Source: an uncultured Clostridia bacterium (lineage in GTDB: Bacteria > Bacillota > Clostridia > Christensenellales > Borkfalkiaceae). From it: 64,000 nt of DNA. The DNA is taken from positions 46,817 to 110,816 of the forward strand of contig CALVWQ010000002.1 in assembly GCA_944367535.1 (NCBI GenBank), given 5' to 3'. Below are positions 24,502-33,190 of this stretch, piece by piece. A program made the position numbers and the translations under genes. Every line of letters begins with the position of its first letter. Positions within the stretch are counted from its first letter, which is position 1. The notes under the pieces were generated by a model. It saw nothing but the letters and a program-made list of their open reading frames with translations, was not told where the DNA came from and did no database searches.

Positions 24502-26223
24502 ATGTATAAGGAAAAATACGAGGAGTGGTTAAACAGCGATAAACTCAGCGATGCCGACAAGAAAGAACTTGCGTTGATACAAGACGACGAGCAGGCAAAA
24601 GAGTACCGTTTCGGGAAAGACCTCGAATTCGGCACGGCGGGTATGCGCGGAATAATCGGACTCGGTACAAATATGATGAACGTTTACACGGTCCGCAGCG
24701 CGACGCAGGGGCTTACCGCATATATAAAGTCTTTGGGAAAGAAAGCGGTCGCGAGAGGAGTGGTCATAGCATACGATACGCGGCGCATGTCATACGAATT
24801 TGCGTACTCCGCTGCGGTCGTGCTTGTCAGTAACGGTATAAAAACGTATCTTTTTAAAGAGGTGCATCCCGTGCCCATGCTTTCGTTTGCCGTACGCAGA
24901 TTAAAGACGGTCGCGGGAATAATGATTACAGCCAGTCATAATCCAAAAGAATATAACGGTTATAAAATTTATGGCGAAGACGGGGCTCAGATGTCGCCGG
25001 AAGCGACCGACGTTCTTGTCGGTTTTATAAAAACGATAAAAAGTTCGCTTTCGGACGAAATACTTTTCGACGAGAAGAAAGAAAAGAAGATAATACTGAC
25101 TCCCGCTTCCGTAGACAGAAAATATTATGCAACAATAAAGAAACTGCGGCTTTCACCCGAACAGACCAAATCGGTCGGAAAAACTATAAAACTCGTTTAT
25201 ACGCCCGTCCACGGCAGCGGTTATATTCCCGTAACCACCATTCTGAAAAAAACGGGAATAAGCGCGACACTTGTTCCGGAACAGATTTGTAAGGACCCGG
25301 AATTTTCCACCGTGAAAGTACCCAATCCCGAATATAAAGAAACGCTTAATCTTGCAATAAAAATGGCGGACTTCAAACAGGCGGATGTCGTTTTCGGCAC
25401 CGACCCCGATTGCGACAGGTTGGGCGTGGCAATAAGAAACGACGCAGGCGAATTTATTGTGCTTTCGGGTAATCAGACGGGCGTGCTTCTGCTCGATTAC
25501 ATACTTTTAAGGCTCAAAGAAACGGGCAGGGCGGATAAACGCGGATTTGTTGTAAAGTCGTTCGTTACCACGAGCATGGCAAAACACATTGCCGACGACT
25601 ACGGAGTGGAATTGTTCGAAGTACCTGTGGGATTTAAGTATATCGGCGAAAAAATCAAACAGTATGACGATACGGGCAAGAGAAAATTCATATTCGGCTT
25701 CGAGGAAAGTTGCGGATATTTAAGAGGCACGCAGTCGAGGGATAAGGACGCGGTCGTCGCGAGCATGCTGTTCGCGGAAATGGTCTGCTATTATACGTAT
25801 ATCGGCAAGGGCGTTTATCAAAGGCTTAAAGAACTTTACGATAAATACGGGTATGTCCTGGACTCGTCGGAGAGCGTAACTTACGGCGGACTCAACGCGA
25901 TGAAAGAGATGAGTGCGGTCGTGGAAAAATTAAGGAATACGGATATTAAAACAGTAGGCGGCGTAAAAATCGAGGCGGTGAGAGACTATCTCTCGCTCAC
26001 GAGAAAAAGTCGCGACGGAAATATCGAGAGTATAGATTGTTCGCCATGCAATGCCGTATATTACGAATTGGAAAACGGTGGATTTATTTGCGTCCGTCCG
26101 TCGGGTACCGAGCCAAAACTTAAAATTTATTATTCCGTTTCTGCGGCAGACGAAACGGCGGCAGGCAAACTGTTTTCGGATATAAAATCTGATTTTGCGG
26201 CGCAGACCGGAATCAATGCTTAA
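24502..26223 (+). CDS. pgcA: phospho-sugar mutase (alpha-phosphoglucomutase/phosphomannomutase)
   Basis: Interconverts hexose 1- and 6-phosphates for glycogen, cell-wall and nucleotide-sugar synthesis. The 573 residues fit the PgcA-type enzyme of Firmicutes. The four family motifs appear in order: phosphoserine loop ITASHNPKEYNGYK (about 143-156), metal loop GTDPDCDRLG (about 300), sugar-binding loop GFEESCGYLRG (about 405) and phosphate-binding RPSGTEPKLK (about 533). The ATG is preceded by GGGGAGAG. It stands alone behind its own promoter. Glucose versus mannose preference cannot be read from sequence. Confidence 0.94.
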   Translation: MYKEKYEEWLNSDKLSDADKKELALIQDDEQAKEYRFGKDLEFGTAGMRGIIGLGTNMMNVYTVRSATQGLTAYIKSLGKKAVARGVVIAYDTRRMSYEFAYSAAVVLVSNGIKTYLFKEVHPVPMLSFAVRRLKTVAGIMITASHNPKEYNGYKIYGEDGAQMSPEATDVLVGFIKTIKSSLSDEILFDEKKEKKIILTPASVDRKYYATIKKLRLSPEQTKSVGKTIKLVYTPVHGSGYIPVTTILKKTGISATLVPEQICKDPEFSTVKVPNPEYKETLNLAIKMADFKQADVVFGTDPDCDRLGVAIRNDAGEFIVLSGNQTGVLLLDYILLRLKETGRADKRGFVVKSFVTTSMAKHIADDYGVELFEVPVGFKYIGEKIKQYDDTGKRKFIFGFEESCGYLRGTQSRDKDAVVASMLFAEMVCYYTYIGKGVYQRLKELYDKYGYVLDSSESVTYGGLNAMKEMSAVVEKLRNTDIKTVGGVKIEAVRDYLSLTRKSRDGNIESIDCSPCNAVYYELENGGFICVRPSGTEPKLKIYYSVSAADETAAGKLFSDIKSDFAAQTGINA

Positions 26224-26273
26224 ATTACTGAAATATTATTTTTCGGGAATAAGTTTTATTTTTCGGTTTGCTG

Positions 26274-26302
26274 TTGACTTATCAGAATATATATGATAAT
26301 AT
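26274..26302 (+). promoter_or_regulatory. promoter of small membrane protein gene
   Basis: TTGACT (26274-26279), 17 bases, TAATAT (26297-26302), followed by AAGGAGGG just before the ATG at 26326. Confidence 0.55.
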
Positions 26303-26325
26303 AGATTTAAATAAGGAGGGTTTTT

Positions 26326-26547
26326 ATGACTTGGTTTAACAGACAGAGCCGTCCGGTTCAGATTATCTTATTGCTCATTCCCGTTGTAAACTGGATTGTG
26401 GAACTCGTGGTCAGGTGGTCTACCTGGTTAAAAAAGGGAGGACTTATAAGGCTGATTATATGTATCCTTACTATTCCTCTCGGTATAATTTTCGGTTGGA
26501 TCGACCTTGTTTGGGTTTTGCTTTTCAAACATCTGTTCCTACAATAA
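26326..26547 (+). CDS. small two-helix membrane protein
   Basis: A 73-residue protein with two hydrophobic helices (VQIILLLIPVVNWIVELVVR and LIRLIICILTIPLGIIFGWI) linked by a short basic turn (WLKKGG). AAGGAGGG precedes the ATG, and it has its own promoter and terminator. The second helix recalls the Pmp3/YqaE type of small stress membrane proteins, but the resemblance is weak and no function can be given. It is clearly expressed as a single-gene unit. Confidence 0.7.
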   Translation: MTWFNRQSRPVQIILLLIPVVNWIVELVVRWSTWLKKGGLIRLIICILTIPLGIIFGWIDLVWVLLFKHLFLQ

Positions 26548-26570
26548 GATATATATTATAATATTTAATA

Positions 26571-26612
26571 AACGAAAAAACGGCTTTTCAAAAGAAAAGC
26601 CGTTTTTTCGTT
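26571..26612 (+). terminator. terminator after the small membrane protein
   Basis: A perfect 19-bp stem (26571-26589 with 26594-26612) whose right arm contains a T run. The left arm also has an A run, so it can act in both directions. Confidence 0.85.
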
Positions 26613-26732
26613 ATTTTTTATTGTTTAAAAATCATTTTTACCATAAAAGCTCGTTTGATTTTTGATTGTTAAGTTTGCGGTATTGCAAGGTTTTCAGCAA
26701 TATAAATTTTTTTAAAATCTTTCGTAAATTGT

Positions 26733-26789
26733 TTGACAAAGTTATTTTCGGTGCATATAATATTATTGAACGATTGAAGAATTGTTCAA
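26733..26789 (+). promoter_or_regulatory. promoter and operator of the metal-responsive module
   Basis: TTGACA (26733-26738), 17 bases, TATAAT (26756-26761), followed by TTGAAC (26766-26771) and GTTCAA (26784-26789). The half-sites match the SmtB/CadC operator at 27344, here with a 12-base gap. Confidence 0.7.
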
Positions 26790-26892
26790 GTGAATGACGT
26801 GTGAGCATAAACGCATTTAAGAATAAAGGAATATATACGAACGGAAACGTGAGTAAAAGCATATTAAAATTTAAGGGCGGGAAAGTATAATC

Positions 26893-27234
26893 ATGAAATG
26901 TAAACATACGGGCGAGGGGACAAACGCGGAGATAAAAAGAGCAATACCGCAGGAAAATGTAATTTACAGTCTTTCGGACCTTTTCAAGGTTTTCGGTGAC
27001 TCTACAAGAGTAAAAATTTTAAGTTGTCTGCAAGTTAAAAATCTCTGTGTATATCAGATTGCCGAGGCGCTCGACATGAGTATGTCCGCAGTGTCGCATC
27101 AGCTGAGGGTTTTAAGAACCGCAAAACTCGTAAAGGGAAAAAAAGACGGAAAAGAAGTGGTATATTCTCTTGACGACGACCATATAAGTATGATTATGGA
27201 ATGCGGACTTGCGCATGTAAACGAAAAAAGCTGA
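26893..27234 (+). CDS. ArsR/SmtB-family metal-responsive repressor (CadC-like)
   Basis: A 113-residue winged-helix repressor. The recognition helix lies in MSMSAVSHQLRVLRTAKLVKG (about 69-89) and the wing in KDGKEVVYSL. Metal ligands are suggested at alpha-5: DDDHISMIMECGLAHVNE has the Asp/His...His pattern of zinc sensors (SmtB, CzrA). Cys in NLCVYQIAE could form a CadC-like alpha-3 site. TTGAAC/GTTCAA palindromes stand before this gene and again before the HMA protein gene, so it probably controls itself and the P-ATPase. Zn/Cd/Pb sensing is inferred. Confidence 0.87.
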   Translation: MKCKHTGEGTNAEIKRAIPQENVIYSLSDLFKVFGDSTRVKILSCLQVKNLCVYQIAEALDMSMSAVSHQLRVLRTAKLVKGKKDGKEVVYSLDDDHISMIMECGLAHVNEKS

Positions 27235-27307
27235 AAAAAATTATATTGCGGCTGAACGAAACCTTAGTAAAGTCATAAAAAAAGACCGCGGAGTAATGTG
27301 TTCTTAA

Positions 27308-27329
27308 AAACAGGCAACGCCTGTTTTTT
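27308..27329 (+). terminator. terminator between regulator and HMA protein
   Basis: AAACAGGC/GCCTGTTT stem with loop AAC and following T residues. It implies a separate transcript for the efflux genes. Confidence 0.75.
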
Positions 27330-27343
27330 AAAAAGGGCTATGA

Positions 27344-27359
27344 TTGAACTATTGTTCAA
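27344..27359 (+). promoter_or_regulatory. SmtB/CadC-type operator ahead of the efflux genes
   Basis: TTGAACTATTGTTCAA is a clean palindrome 53 bases before the HMA protein gene. It matches half-sites at 26766-26789. Confidence 0.7.
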
Positions 27360-27411
27360 CTATTAAAATAATTATAAAAATTAAAAAAAGCGATGGAAAA
27401 GGAGAGTTAAA

Positions 27412-27630
27412 ATGAATAAAGTTTACAAACTTGAAAATCTAGACTGTGCTGTGTGCGCGGCGAAAATGGAAAGAGCGATTGCGAAACTTGACGGAGTAAA
27501 TTCCGTCAGCGTCAGTTTTATGAGCGGAAAGTTGTTCCTCGATGCAGAGGAAGAGAAGTTTGAAAGTATTCTGAATGATGCCGAAAAGGTATGCAAAAAA
27601 ATCGAGCCCGATTTTAAAATTATCCGGTAA
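27412..27630 (+). CDS. stand-alone HMA (heavy-metal-associated) protein
   Basis: A 72-residue ferredoxin-like metallochaperone fold with the metal-binding motif LDCAVCAAKME (Cys near 13 and 16). In most Zn/Cd P-ATPases this domain is fused to the N-terminus; here it is a separate gene 63 bases ahead of the ATPase, so it may deliver or sense metal for it. AAAGGAGAG precedes the ATG. The DCxxCA variant favours zinc or cadmium over copper. Confidence 0.87.
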   Translation: MNKVYKLENLDCAVCAAKMERAIAKLDGVNSVSVSFMSGKLFLDAEEEKFESILNDAEKVCKKIEPDFKIIR

Positions 27631-27693
27631 GGATAACGGTAAGGATAACGGTAAAGATAAACATAAAGAAATAAAACGGTGTGGGAACGGATT

Positions 27694-29589
27694 ATGAAGA
27701 AAAAAGATAAAATCATGCTTGCGAGAATTATAATCGCTTTCTGTATGTTTGTTGCAATAATGGTTATCGATAAAGTTTATGACCTCTCTTTTCTGGCAGG
27801 AGGCGACGCGGGTTGGCTTTTGCCGCTGGGGCTTTATCTTACCGTATATTTACTTATCGGTTACGACGTATTGTGGCGGGCGATAAGGAATATTGCGCAC
27901 GGAAGCGTATTCGACGAAAATTTTCTGATGTGTCTCGCTTCGCTGTGCGCGTTCGGGCTTGCCGTATATACCGCTGCGGGCGGAGGAAAGCCTGAGGGGT
28001 TTGACGAAGCGTGCGCGGTGCTCATCTTCTATCAGGTGGGCGAATTTTTTGAAAGTTATGCGACGGGACGTGCGCGTAAGTCGGTATCCGCGCTTATGGA
28101 TATACGTCCCGATTACGCAAATGTTTACCGCGACGGCGAGATATTGCGTTCAGACCCTTCACAGGTAAGTGTGGGAGAAATAATTACCGTATATCCTGGC
28201 GAAAAAGTACCGCTGGACGGGGTAGTGGTTAAGGGCGCGACGTCGCTGGACGTCCGCGCACTGACCGGAGAATCTCAACCCAAAGACGTTTCGGAAAACT
28301 TTACGGTTTTGAGCGGTTCGGTCAATATGACTTCACAGATAGACGTGCGAGTGGAAAAGGAGTTCTATGACTCCACGGTTTCTAAAATACTTAACCTCGT
28401 GGAGAACGCTGCTGCGCGAAAGGCAAAAACCGAAAATTTCATTACCCGTTTTGCCAAATATTATACTCCCGTCGTCGTATTGATTGCGGCGATGGTTGCG
28501 GCGGTGCCGTCGTTGATTACGGGCGCATGGTCGGTATGGATTTACCGCGCTTTAAGTTTGCTCGTTGTTTCTTGTCCTTGTGCGCTCGTTATTTCCATAC
28601 CCTTGTCTTTTTTTGCGGGTATAGGAGCCGCTTCGCGATACGGGATACTTATAAAAGGCAGCAATTATCTCGAACTCATGGCTCGCGCAAATTTGTTTGT
28701 TTTCGACAAGACGGGTACTCTTACAGAGGGCAATTTCGAAGTCGCAAAAATAGTACCGCAGGAAAAAGCCGACGAAATACTGCGGCTTGCCGCAATCGCG
28801 GAGAGCGGATTGTCACACCCGATAGCGCGCTCTGTTCTTAAAAAATACGGGACGGAACCCGAAAGAGGCTACATTCTCACGGAGTGCTCGGGGAAAGGCG
28901 TGATTGCCGAGCGCGGCGGACACGTTATATATTGCGGAAATGAAAAACTTATGGAAGAAAAAGGGGTGCCGTACGTTCCCGAAAACGATGCAGGTACGAT
29001 AATATACGTCGCCGAAAACGGAAAATATATCGGTTCTTTGCTTATAACAGATACTCCGCGCAAGGAGGCGGGAGAAGTCATAACAAAACTCAATGCGGAA
29101 AGGGCGAAGACGGTCATGCTGACGGGCGACAATCCGATAATTGCCCGAAGTGTCGCCGCTAAACTCGGCGTTTCAGACTTTAAGGCTTCTCTTCTGCCGC
29201 AGGATAAGGTTGACGCAATAGAAAAATTCAGCGCCGAAGATAAAAACAACGTGATATGTTTTGTCGGGGACGGTATCAACGATGCTCCTGTTTTGATGCG
29301 TTCTGACGTCGGCGTGGCGATGGGCGGCGTGGGAAGCGACGCCGCGACCGAAGCGGCCGATGTAGTCCTGATGAAAGATGACCTTTCAGGTATTTTAAAA
29401 GTTCGCCGCATCGCGAGAAAAACACTAAAAATCGTCTTTGAAAACATACTTTTTTCAATAGCGATAAAAGCGGGAATAATGCTTTTATCCGCTATCGGAA
29501 TCACTAATATGTGGTTTGCTGTTTTCGGTGACGTGGGAGTTTCCGTCCTCGCAATCTTAAACGCAATGCGAGTAAATTCCAAATACTGA
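27694..29589 (+). CDS. heavy-metal-translocating P1B-type ATPase (Zn/Cd/Pb exporter, CadA/ZntA type)
   Basis: Membrane pump that exports divalent metal using ATP. From the preferred ATG at 27694 it has 631 residues. Visible are early membrane helices, actuator loop LTGESQPK, metal-site helix SCPCAL (CPC near 293-295), phosphorylation site DKTGTLTEG (Asp near 338), GLSHPIA in the nucleotide domain, and GDGINDAP (near 524). The fused N-terminal HMA domain is missing and supplied by the preceding gene. The MWERIM start six codons upstream is possible but lacks a ribosome site. Divalent specificity is inferred from the SmtB-like regulator and the helix context. Confidence 0.92.
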   Translation: MKKKDKIMLARIIIAFCMFVAIMVIDKVYDLSFLAGGDAGWLLPLGLYLTVYLLIGYDVLWRAIRNIAHGSVFDENFLMCLASLCAFGLAVYTAAGGGKPEGFDEACAVLIFYQVGEFFESYATGRARKSVSALMDIRPDYANVYRDGEILRSDPSQVSVGEIITVYPGEKVPLDGVVVKGATSLDVRALTGESQPKDVSENFTVLSGSVNMTSQIDVRVEKEFYDSTVSKILNLVENAAARKAKTENFITRFAKYYTPVVVLIAAMVAAVPSLITGAWSVWIYRALSLLVVSCPCALVISIPLSFFAGIGAASRYGILIKGSNYLELMARANLFVFDKTGTLTEGNFEVAKIVPQEKADEILRLAAIAESGLSHPIARSVLKKYGTEPERGYILTECSGKGVIAERGGHVIYCGNEKLMEEKGVPYVPENDAGTIIYVAENGKYIGSLLITDTPRKEAGEVITKLNAERAKTVMLTGDNPIIARSVAAKLGVSDFKASLLPQDKVDAIEKFSAEDKNNVICFVGDGINDAPVLMRSDVGVAMGGVGSDAATEAADVVLMKDDLSGILKVRRIARKTLKIVFENILFSIAIKAGIMLLSAIGITNMWFAVFGDVGVSVLAILNAMRVNSKY

Positions 29590-29724
29590 ATATGCGTTTA
29601 CCGTCGCCGGAATTACAAAAATAAAAAATAAAACCGAATAAAACCTTATTTTAGTTGTGCTTTAGACATAAATATAGTAAAATAATAAAAAATCAATTAC
29701 GAAAGCAGACGTAAACGGGGTGCT

Positions 29725-30399
29725 ATGATAAAAGCCGTTCTTATGGATATTGACAACACTTTGCTCGATTTCAACGCAAGTGCCGAAATGGCCATGAAAA
29801 TGGCTTTTACCATACACGGATTAAAGTTTGCCGACGGATATTTTTCGGTATTTAAAAGGGTAAACGACGGACTGTGGCTTAAAATAGAAAAAAAGATAAT
29901 AACCCGTGCCGAACTTCACAAAATACGTTTTAATCTTATCCTGCGTGAACTCGGTATGGAATACGACGGAGAAAAAATCGAGAAGGATTTTCTGGAAAGC
30001 CTGAACGTCTGCGCTGTTCACATAGATGGCGCACAGGAACTTTTAAGGTATCTTTCGGAGAAATATATCCTATGTTCTGCGAGCAACGCGCCGCGGGTTC
30101 AGCAGTATAAAAGACTTGAGTATTCGGGTCTGATAAAATATTTCAGATACCTTTTCATTTCCGAGGAAATAGGTTATAATAAACCCGACGCACGTTTTTT
30201 CGACGCGTGTTTTAAAAAACTTGCGCCGATAACTCCCGCGGAGACGGTCATTGTCGGCGATTCGCTAACGGCCGACATTGCAGGCGGAAAAAATTACGGG
30301 ATGACCACCGTTTGGTTTGACAGGGAGGGCGGCGAAGCGCAAGGCGCGGCGCCCGATTATACGGCGGCAAGTCTTGCGGAGATAAAAGATATATTATGA
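29725..30399 (+). CDS. HAD-superfamily hydrolase (YjjG-like)
   Basis: A 224-residue haloacid-dehalogenase-type phosphatase. Motif I is MDIDNTLLDF (Asp8 and Asp10), motif II falls in CSASNAPR, motif III Lys in YNKPDARFF and motif IV in VIVGDSLTADIAGG. The helical cap between motifs I and II places it in subfamily IA, and the sequence around DNTLLDFNAS matches the YjjG nucleotidase group (dUMP/dTMP house-cleaning). The ATG is preceded by GGGG. Single gene between the metal pump and the DUF1538 cluster. The substrate is inferred only. Confidence 0.88.
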   Translation: MIKAVLMDIDNTLLDFNASAEMAMKMAFTIHGLKFADGYFSVFKRVNDGLWLKIEKKIITRAELHKIRFNLILRELGMEYDGEKIEKDFLESLNVCAVHIDGAQELLRYLSEKYILCSASNAPRVQQYKRLEYSGLIKYFRYLFISEEIGYNKPDARFFDACFKKLAPITPAETVIVGDSLTADIAGGKNYGMTTVWFDREGGEAQGAAPDYTAASLAEIKDIL

Positions 30400-30468
30400 C
30401 GACGGAAATATCCTGAAAACAAAATTTTATTGTTTTTGCTTTATGTGCATTATTGAAGGAGGCGACGG

Positions 30469-32001
30469 TTGAAAAATAAATTCAGACTGAAAACGGCGAG
30501 AACCGTCGTTTCGGATAAAATCAAAGAAGCATTTTCATCGGTCATGCCGATAACGCTCATAGTGCTTGTGCTGTGCGTTACCGTCGCGCCGATAGAAAGC
30601 GGCATGTTTCTCGTTTTTATGCTCGGCGTGCTTCTCACCGTCGTGGGGATAGGACTTTTTACGCTCGGCGCGGACACCGCCATGACGCCGATAGGCGAAT
30701 ATATCGGAGCGTCTGTCGTAAAGTCAAAGAAAATCTGGCTCGTAATCCCCGTATTTTTCGTTGTGGGGGTGCTGATTACCGTTTCCGAGCCCGATTTGCA
30801 GGTGCTCGCGGGGCAGTTGTCGCAGACGGTAAAGCCGAACGTGCTTCTTTTCACGGTCGGTGCGGGAGTGGGCGTTTTTCTTGTAGTCGCCTTTTTGCGT
30901 ATTTTGCTTAAAATCAAACTGAAATACATATTGCTTTTGCTGTATACTGCCGTGTTCGTGCTCGCGTTCTTCGTGCCCGAAAATTTTGTTCCGCTCGCAT
31001 TCGATTCGGGCGGAGTTACAACAGGTCCCATGAGCGTTCCGTTTATTATCGCGATAGGCACCGGCGTCGCGGCGCTCAGAAACGACAGCGGCGCGGAAGA
31101 GGACGGTTTCGGTCTTACCGCGCTATGTTCGGTCGGACCTATTCTCGCCGTCATGATGCTCGGTATAATATTCCACCCGGAAACCTTTGAGGTTACGGAA
31201 TATTCTGCGGTTACGGTCGCCGATTCGAAAGAACTTTTTCTGCTCTTCGGCAGGAGCCTCCCTTCTTATATGAAAGAAGTCGCGCTCGCACTGATTCCGA
31301 TAGTGTGTTTTTACTTTATATTCCGCATTTTCGGAAGCAAGACCGACAGGCGCGCGGTGATAAGAATCGTCATCGGTCTTATATATACATACGTAGGTCT
31401 GGTGTTGTTTCTTGTGGGAGTTAACGTTGGATTTCTGCCCGTCGGAACATTTATAGGAAATAAGATAGGCGGACTCGGTTATAATTGGATAATAGTGCCG
31501 ATCGGTTTTATAATAGGATTTTTCGTGGTGGCGGCGGAGCCCGCCGTGCACGTCCTCACAAGACAGGTCTATGAAATAACCGCCGGTGCGATACCCAAAA
31601 AAGCGCTTTCTTTCAGCCTCATGATAGGAGTAGGTATATCTGTCGCTCTCGCAATGCTGAGGATTCTGCTGCATTTGGAGATAATGTATTTCCTTATACC
31701 CGTATATTTCATTGCCTTAATCCTTATGTTCCTCGTACCCGACATATTCACGGCGATAGCGTTCGATTCGGGCGGCGTCGCTTCGGGGGCGATGGCGGCG
31801 GGATTTATCATGCCGCTCGCACTGGGGTTGTGCAGGGCGGTAGGCGGAAACGTCGCGGCGGAAGGATTCGGTGTGGTAGCATTCGTTGCCATGACGCCGC
31901 TCGTTACCATTCAGATTCTCGGACTGATATATAAAATCAAGACGCGTAAAATCAGAAAGAGTAAAGAAGAAAATTCTTCTGCCGAGGAAATCATCGATTA
32001 G
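30469..32001 (+). CDS. DUF1538 integral membrane protein (tandem repeat)
   Basis: The 510 residues hold about twelve to fourteen hydrophobic helices arranged as two DUF1538 repeats. Each repeat carries the signature AFDSGGV-x-x-G-x-M (near residues 178 and 429) plus AEPAVHVL or SEPDLQVL. The start is TTG at 30469 with GGAGG six bases ahead. DUF1538 proteins are thought to be transporters, but no substrate is proven. The next gene encodes a PII-like protein; pairing of a membrane carrier with a PII regulator recalls AmtB-GlnK, so regulated transport is a reasonable inference. Confidence 0.85.
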   Translation: MKNKFRLKTARTVVSDKIKEAFSSVMPITLIVLVLCVTVAPIESGMFLVFMLGVLLTVVGIGLFTLGADTAMTPIGEYIGASVVKSKKIWLVIPVFFVVGVLITVSEPDLQVLAGQLSQTVKPNVLLFTVGAGVGVFLVVAFLRILLKIKLKYILLLLYTAVFVLAFFVPENFVPLAFDSGGVTTGPMSVPFIIAIGTGVAALRNDSGAEEDGFGLTALCSVGPILAVMMLGIIFHPETFEVTEYSAVTVADSKELFLLFGRSLPSYMKEVALALIPIVCFYFIFRIFGSKTDRRAVIRIVIGLIYTYVGLVLFLVGVNVGFLPVGTFIGNKIGGLGYNWIIVPIGFIIGFFVVAAEPAVHVLTRQVYEITAGAIPKKALSFSLMIGVGISVALAMLRILLHLEIMYFLIPVYFIALILMFLVPDIFTAIAFDSGGVASGAMAAGFIMPLALGLCRAVGGNVAAEGFGVVAFVAMTPLVTIQILGLIYKIKTRKIRKSKEENSSAEEIID

Positions 32002-32009
32002 GAGGGTTT

Positions 32010-32702
32010 ATGACGGGTGTAAAATTCGTTACCGTTATCACCAACAGGGAATACGGCGAGCATTATCTTGATTTTTTCGTAAAGCACGGCGTTACTGAGG
32101 CCCTCGCGTTTCTTGCATGCGGAACGGCGGAACGCGCGGTGCTGGATGCTTTCGGGCTGGAAAAGACTGAAAAAGCGGTATTTAATTTCATGATACGGGA
32201 TTCCGATGCCGAAAAGATAAAAAACGGATTGATTTCCGAGATGAAAATCATGTCTGCGGGCGCGGGGATAGCGGTATTTGTCACAGTGGACGGATTGGGC
32301 GGCGAAACTGCCAAGAATTACATGATAGGGGAGCAACCTATTTTGAAAGAGGAGTGCAGACAAATGGAAAACGGGCAAAGTAAGTATGTAATGATAAACG
32401 TGATAGCGGATAAAGGAAATACCGACGCGGTTATGGAGGCGGCGAGAAGCGCGGGCGCGACGGGCGGCACCGTAGTGCGCGCGAAAGGAACCGGCGCACA
32501 TATAGCCAGATTTTTCGGGGTTTCCATAAGCGAAGAAAAAGAGATAGTATATATAGTGGCCAAACGTACCATGCGTGACGCGATAATGCGCGCCGTAATG
32601 GAAAAGGCGGGCAAAGACTCTGACGCGCACGGCGTTGTGTTTTCCATACCAGTCGACTGCGTACTCGGCATAAGCGCGCTGGAAGAACAGGTCTCGCTAT
32701 GA
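32010..32702 (+). CDS. PII-like regulator with two PII-type repeats
   Basis: The 230 residues divide into two related halves (VKFVTVITNREYGEHYLDFF and KYVMINVIADKGNTDAVMEA). The second carries AGATGGTVVRAKGTG, which resembles the T-loop region of PII proteins, and VYIVAKRTMRDAIM. GGAGG precedes the ATG, eight bases after the DUF1538 stop. It probably gates or senses the adjacent membrane protein in response to nucleotides. Glutamine/2-oxoglutarate sensing is not established. The last bases overlap the next start. Confidence 0.75.
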   Translation: MTGVKFVTVITNREYGEHYLDFFVKHGVTEALAFLACGTAERAVLDAFGLEKTEKAVFNFMIRDSDAEKIKNGLISEMKIMSAGAGIAVFVTVDGLGGETAKNYMIGEQPILKEECRQMENGQSKYVMINVIADKGNTDAVMEAARSAGATGGTVVRAKGTGAHIARFFGVSISEEKEIVYIVAKRTMRDAIMRAVMEKAGKDSDAHGVVFSIPVDCVLGISALEEQVSL

Positions 32703-33190
32703 TCAAGGAATCGGCGAAAAGCGGCGATTATAAGACCGAACTCGAAAAATACGGGGCTATCGCTTTTGTGCCAAAGGGCAACAGTATGTGGCCGACGCTC
32801 ACAAACCGCGGACAATCGGTAATAGTGGAAAAAAAGAGTGAAAAACTGAAAAAATACGACGTTGCACTTTACACTCGCGGTGAAGATAAGTTTGTATTGC
32901 ACAGGGTCATGGAGCCTACGGAATGGGGTTATATAATGTGCGGCGACAGCCAGTTTAATTTGGAGAAAGTCAGAGAAGACCAGGTTTTCGGCGTGATGTG
33001 CGGGTTTTACCGCGGCAGAGAATATGTGGACTGCACCGACCCCGAATATATACGCTACGTCCAAAATTGGTTCGCACGGAAATTTCGCAGAAAACTACGT
33101 CTTAAAATATTTTATGCGGGTTTGAGAATAAAGGGTATTATACGAAGGATATTCAAAGGCAAGGCGAAAAAGGAGGAAGAAAATGTCTGA
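32699..33190 (+). CDS. S24/S26-family peptidase-like protein
   Basis: The 163 residues contain GNSMWPTLTNRGQSVIVEK (the Ser-Met motif near residue 30), DVALYTRGEDKFVLHRVM (where the catalytic Lys/Arg region would be) and YIMCGDSQ (the GDN-like box). These are the boxes of signal-peptidase/LexA-type Ser-Lys enzymes. No membrane anchor is obvious at the N-terminus, unlike true signal peptidase I, and the C-terminal basic helix (ARKFRRKLRLKIFY) may sit on the membrane. It overlaps both neighbours, so it belongs to one operon with the PII-like gene and proA. The role is unknown. Confidence 0.75.
   Translation: MIKESAKSGDYKTELEKYGAIAFVPKGNSMWPTLTNRGQSVIVEKKSEKLKKYDVALYTRGEDKFVLHRVMEPTEWGYIMCGDSQFNLEKVREDQVFGVMCGFYRGREYVDCTDPEYIRYVQNWFARKFRRKLRLKIFYAGLRIKGIIRRIFKGKAKKEEENV

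Noticed and set aside
28869-29582. 237-codon minus-strand frame
   Set aside because: Lies wholly inside the P-type ATPase gene on the other strand; no ribosome site and no family.
30450-31154. 234-codon minus-strand Ser/Thr-rich frame
   Set aside because: Antisense shadow of the DUF1538 gene, composition reflects the codon pattern of the real strand.
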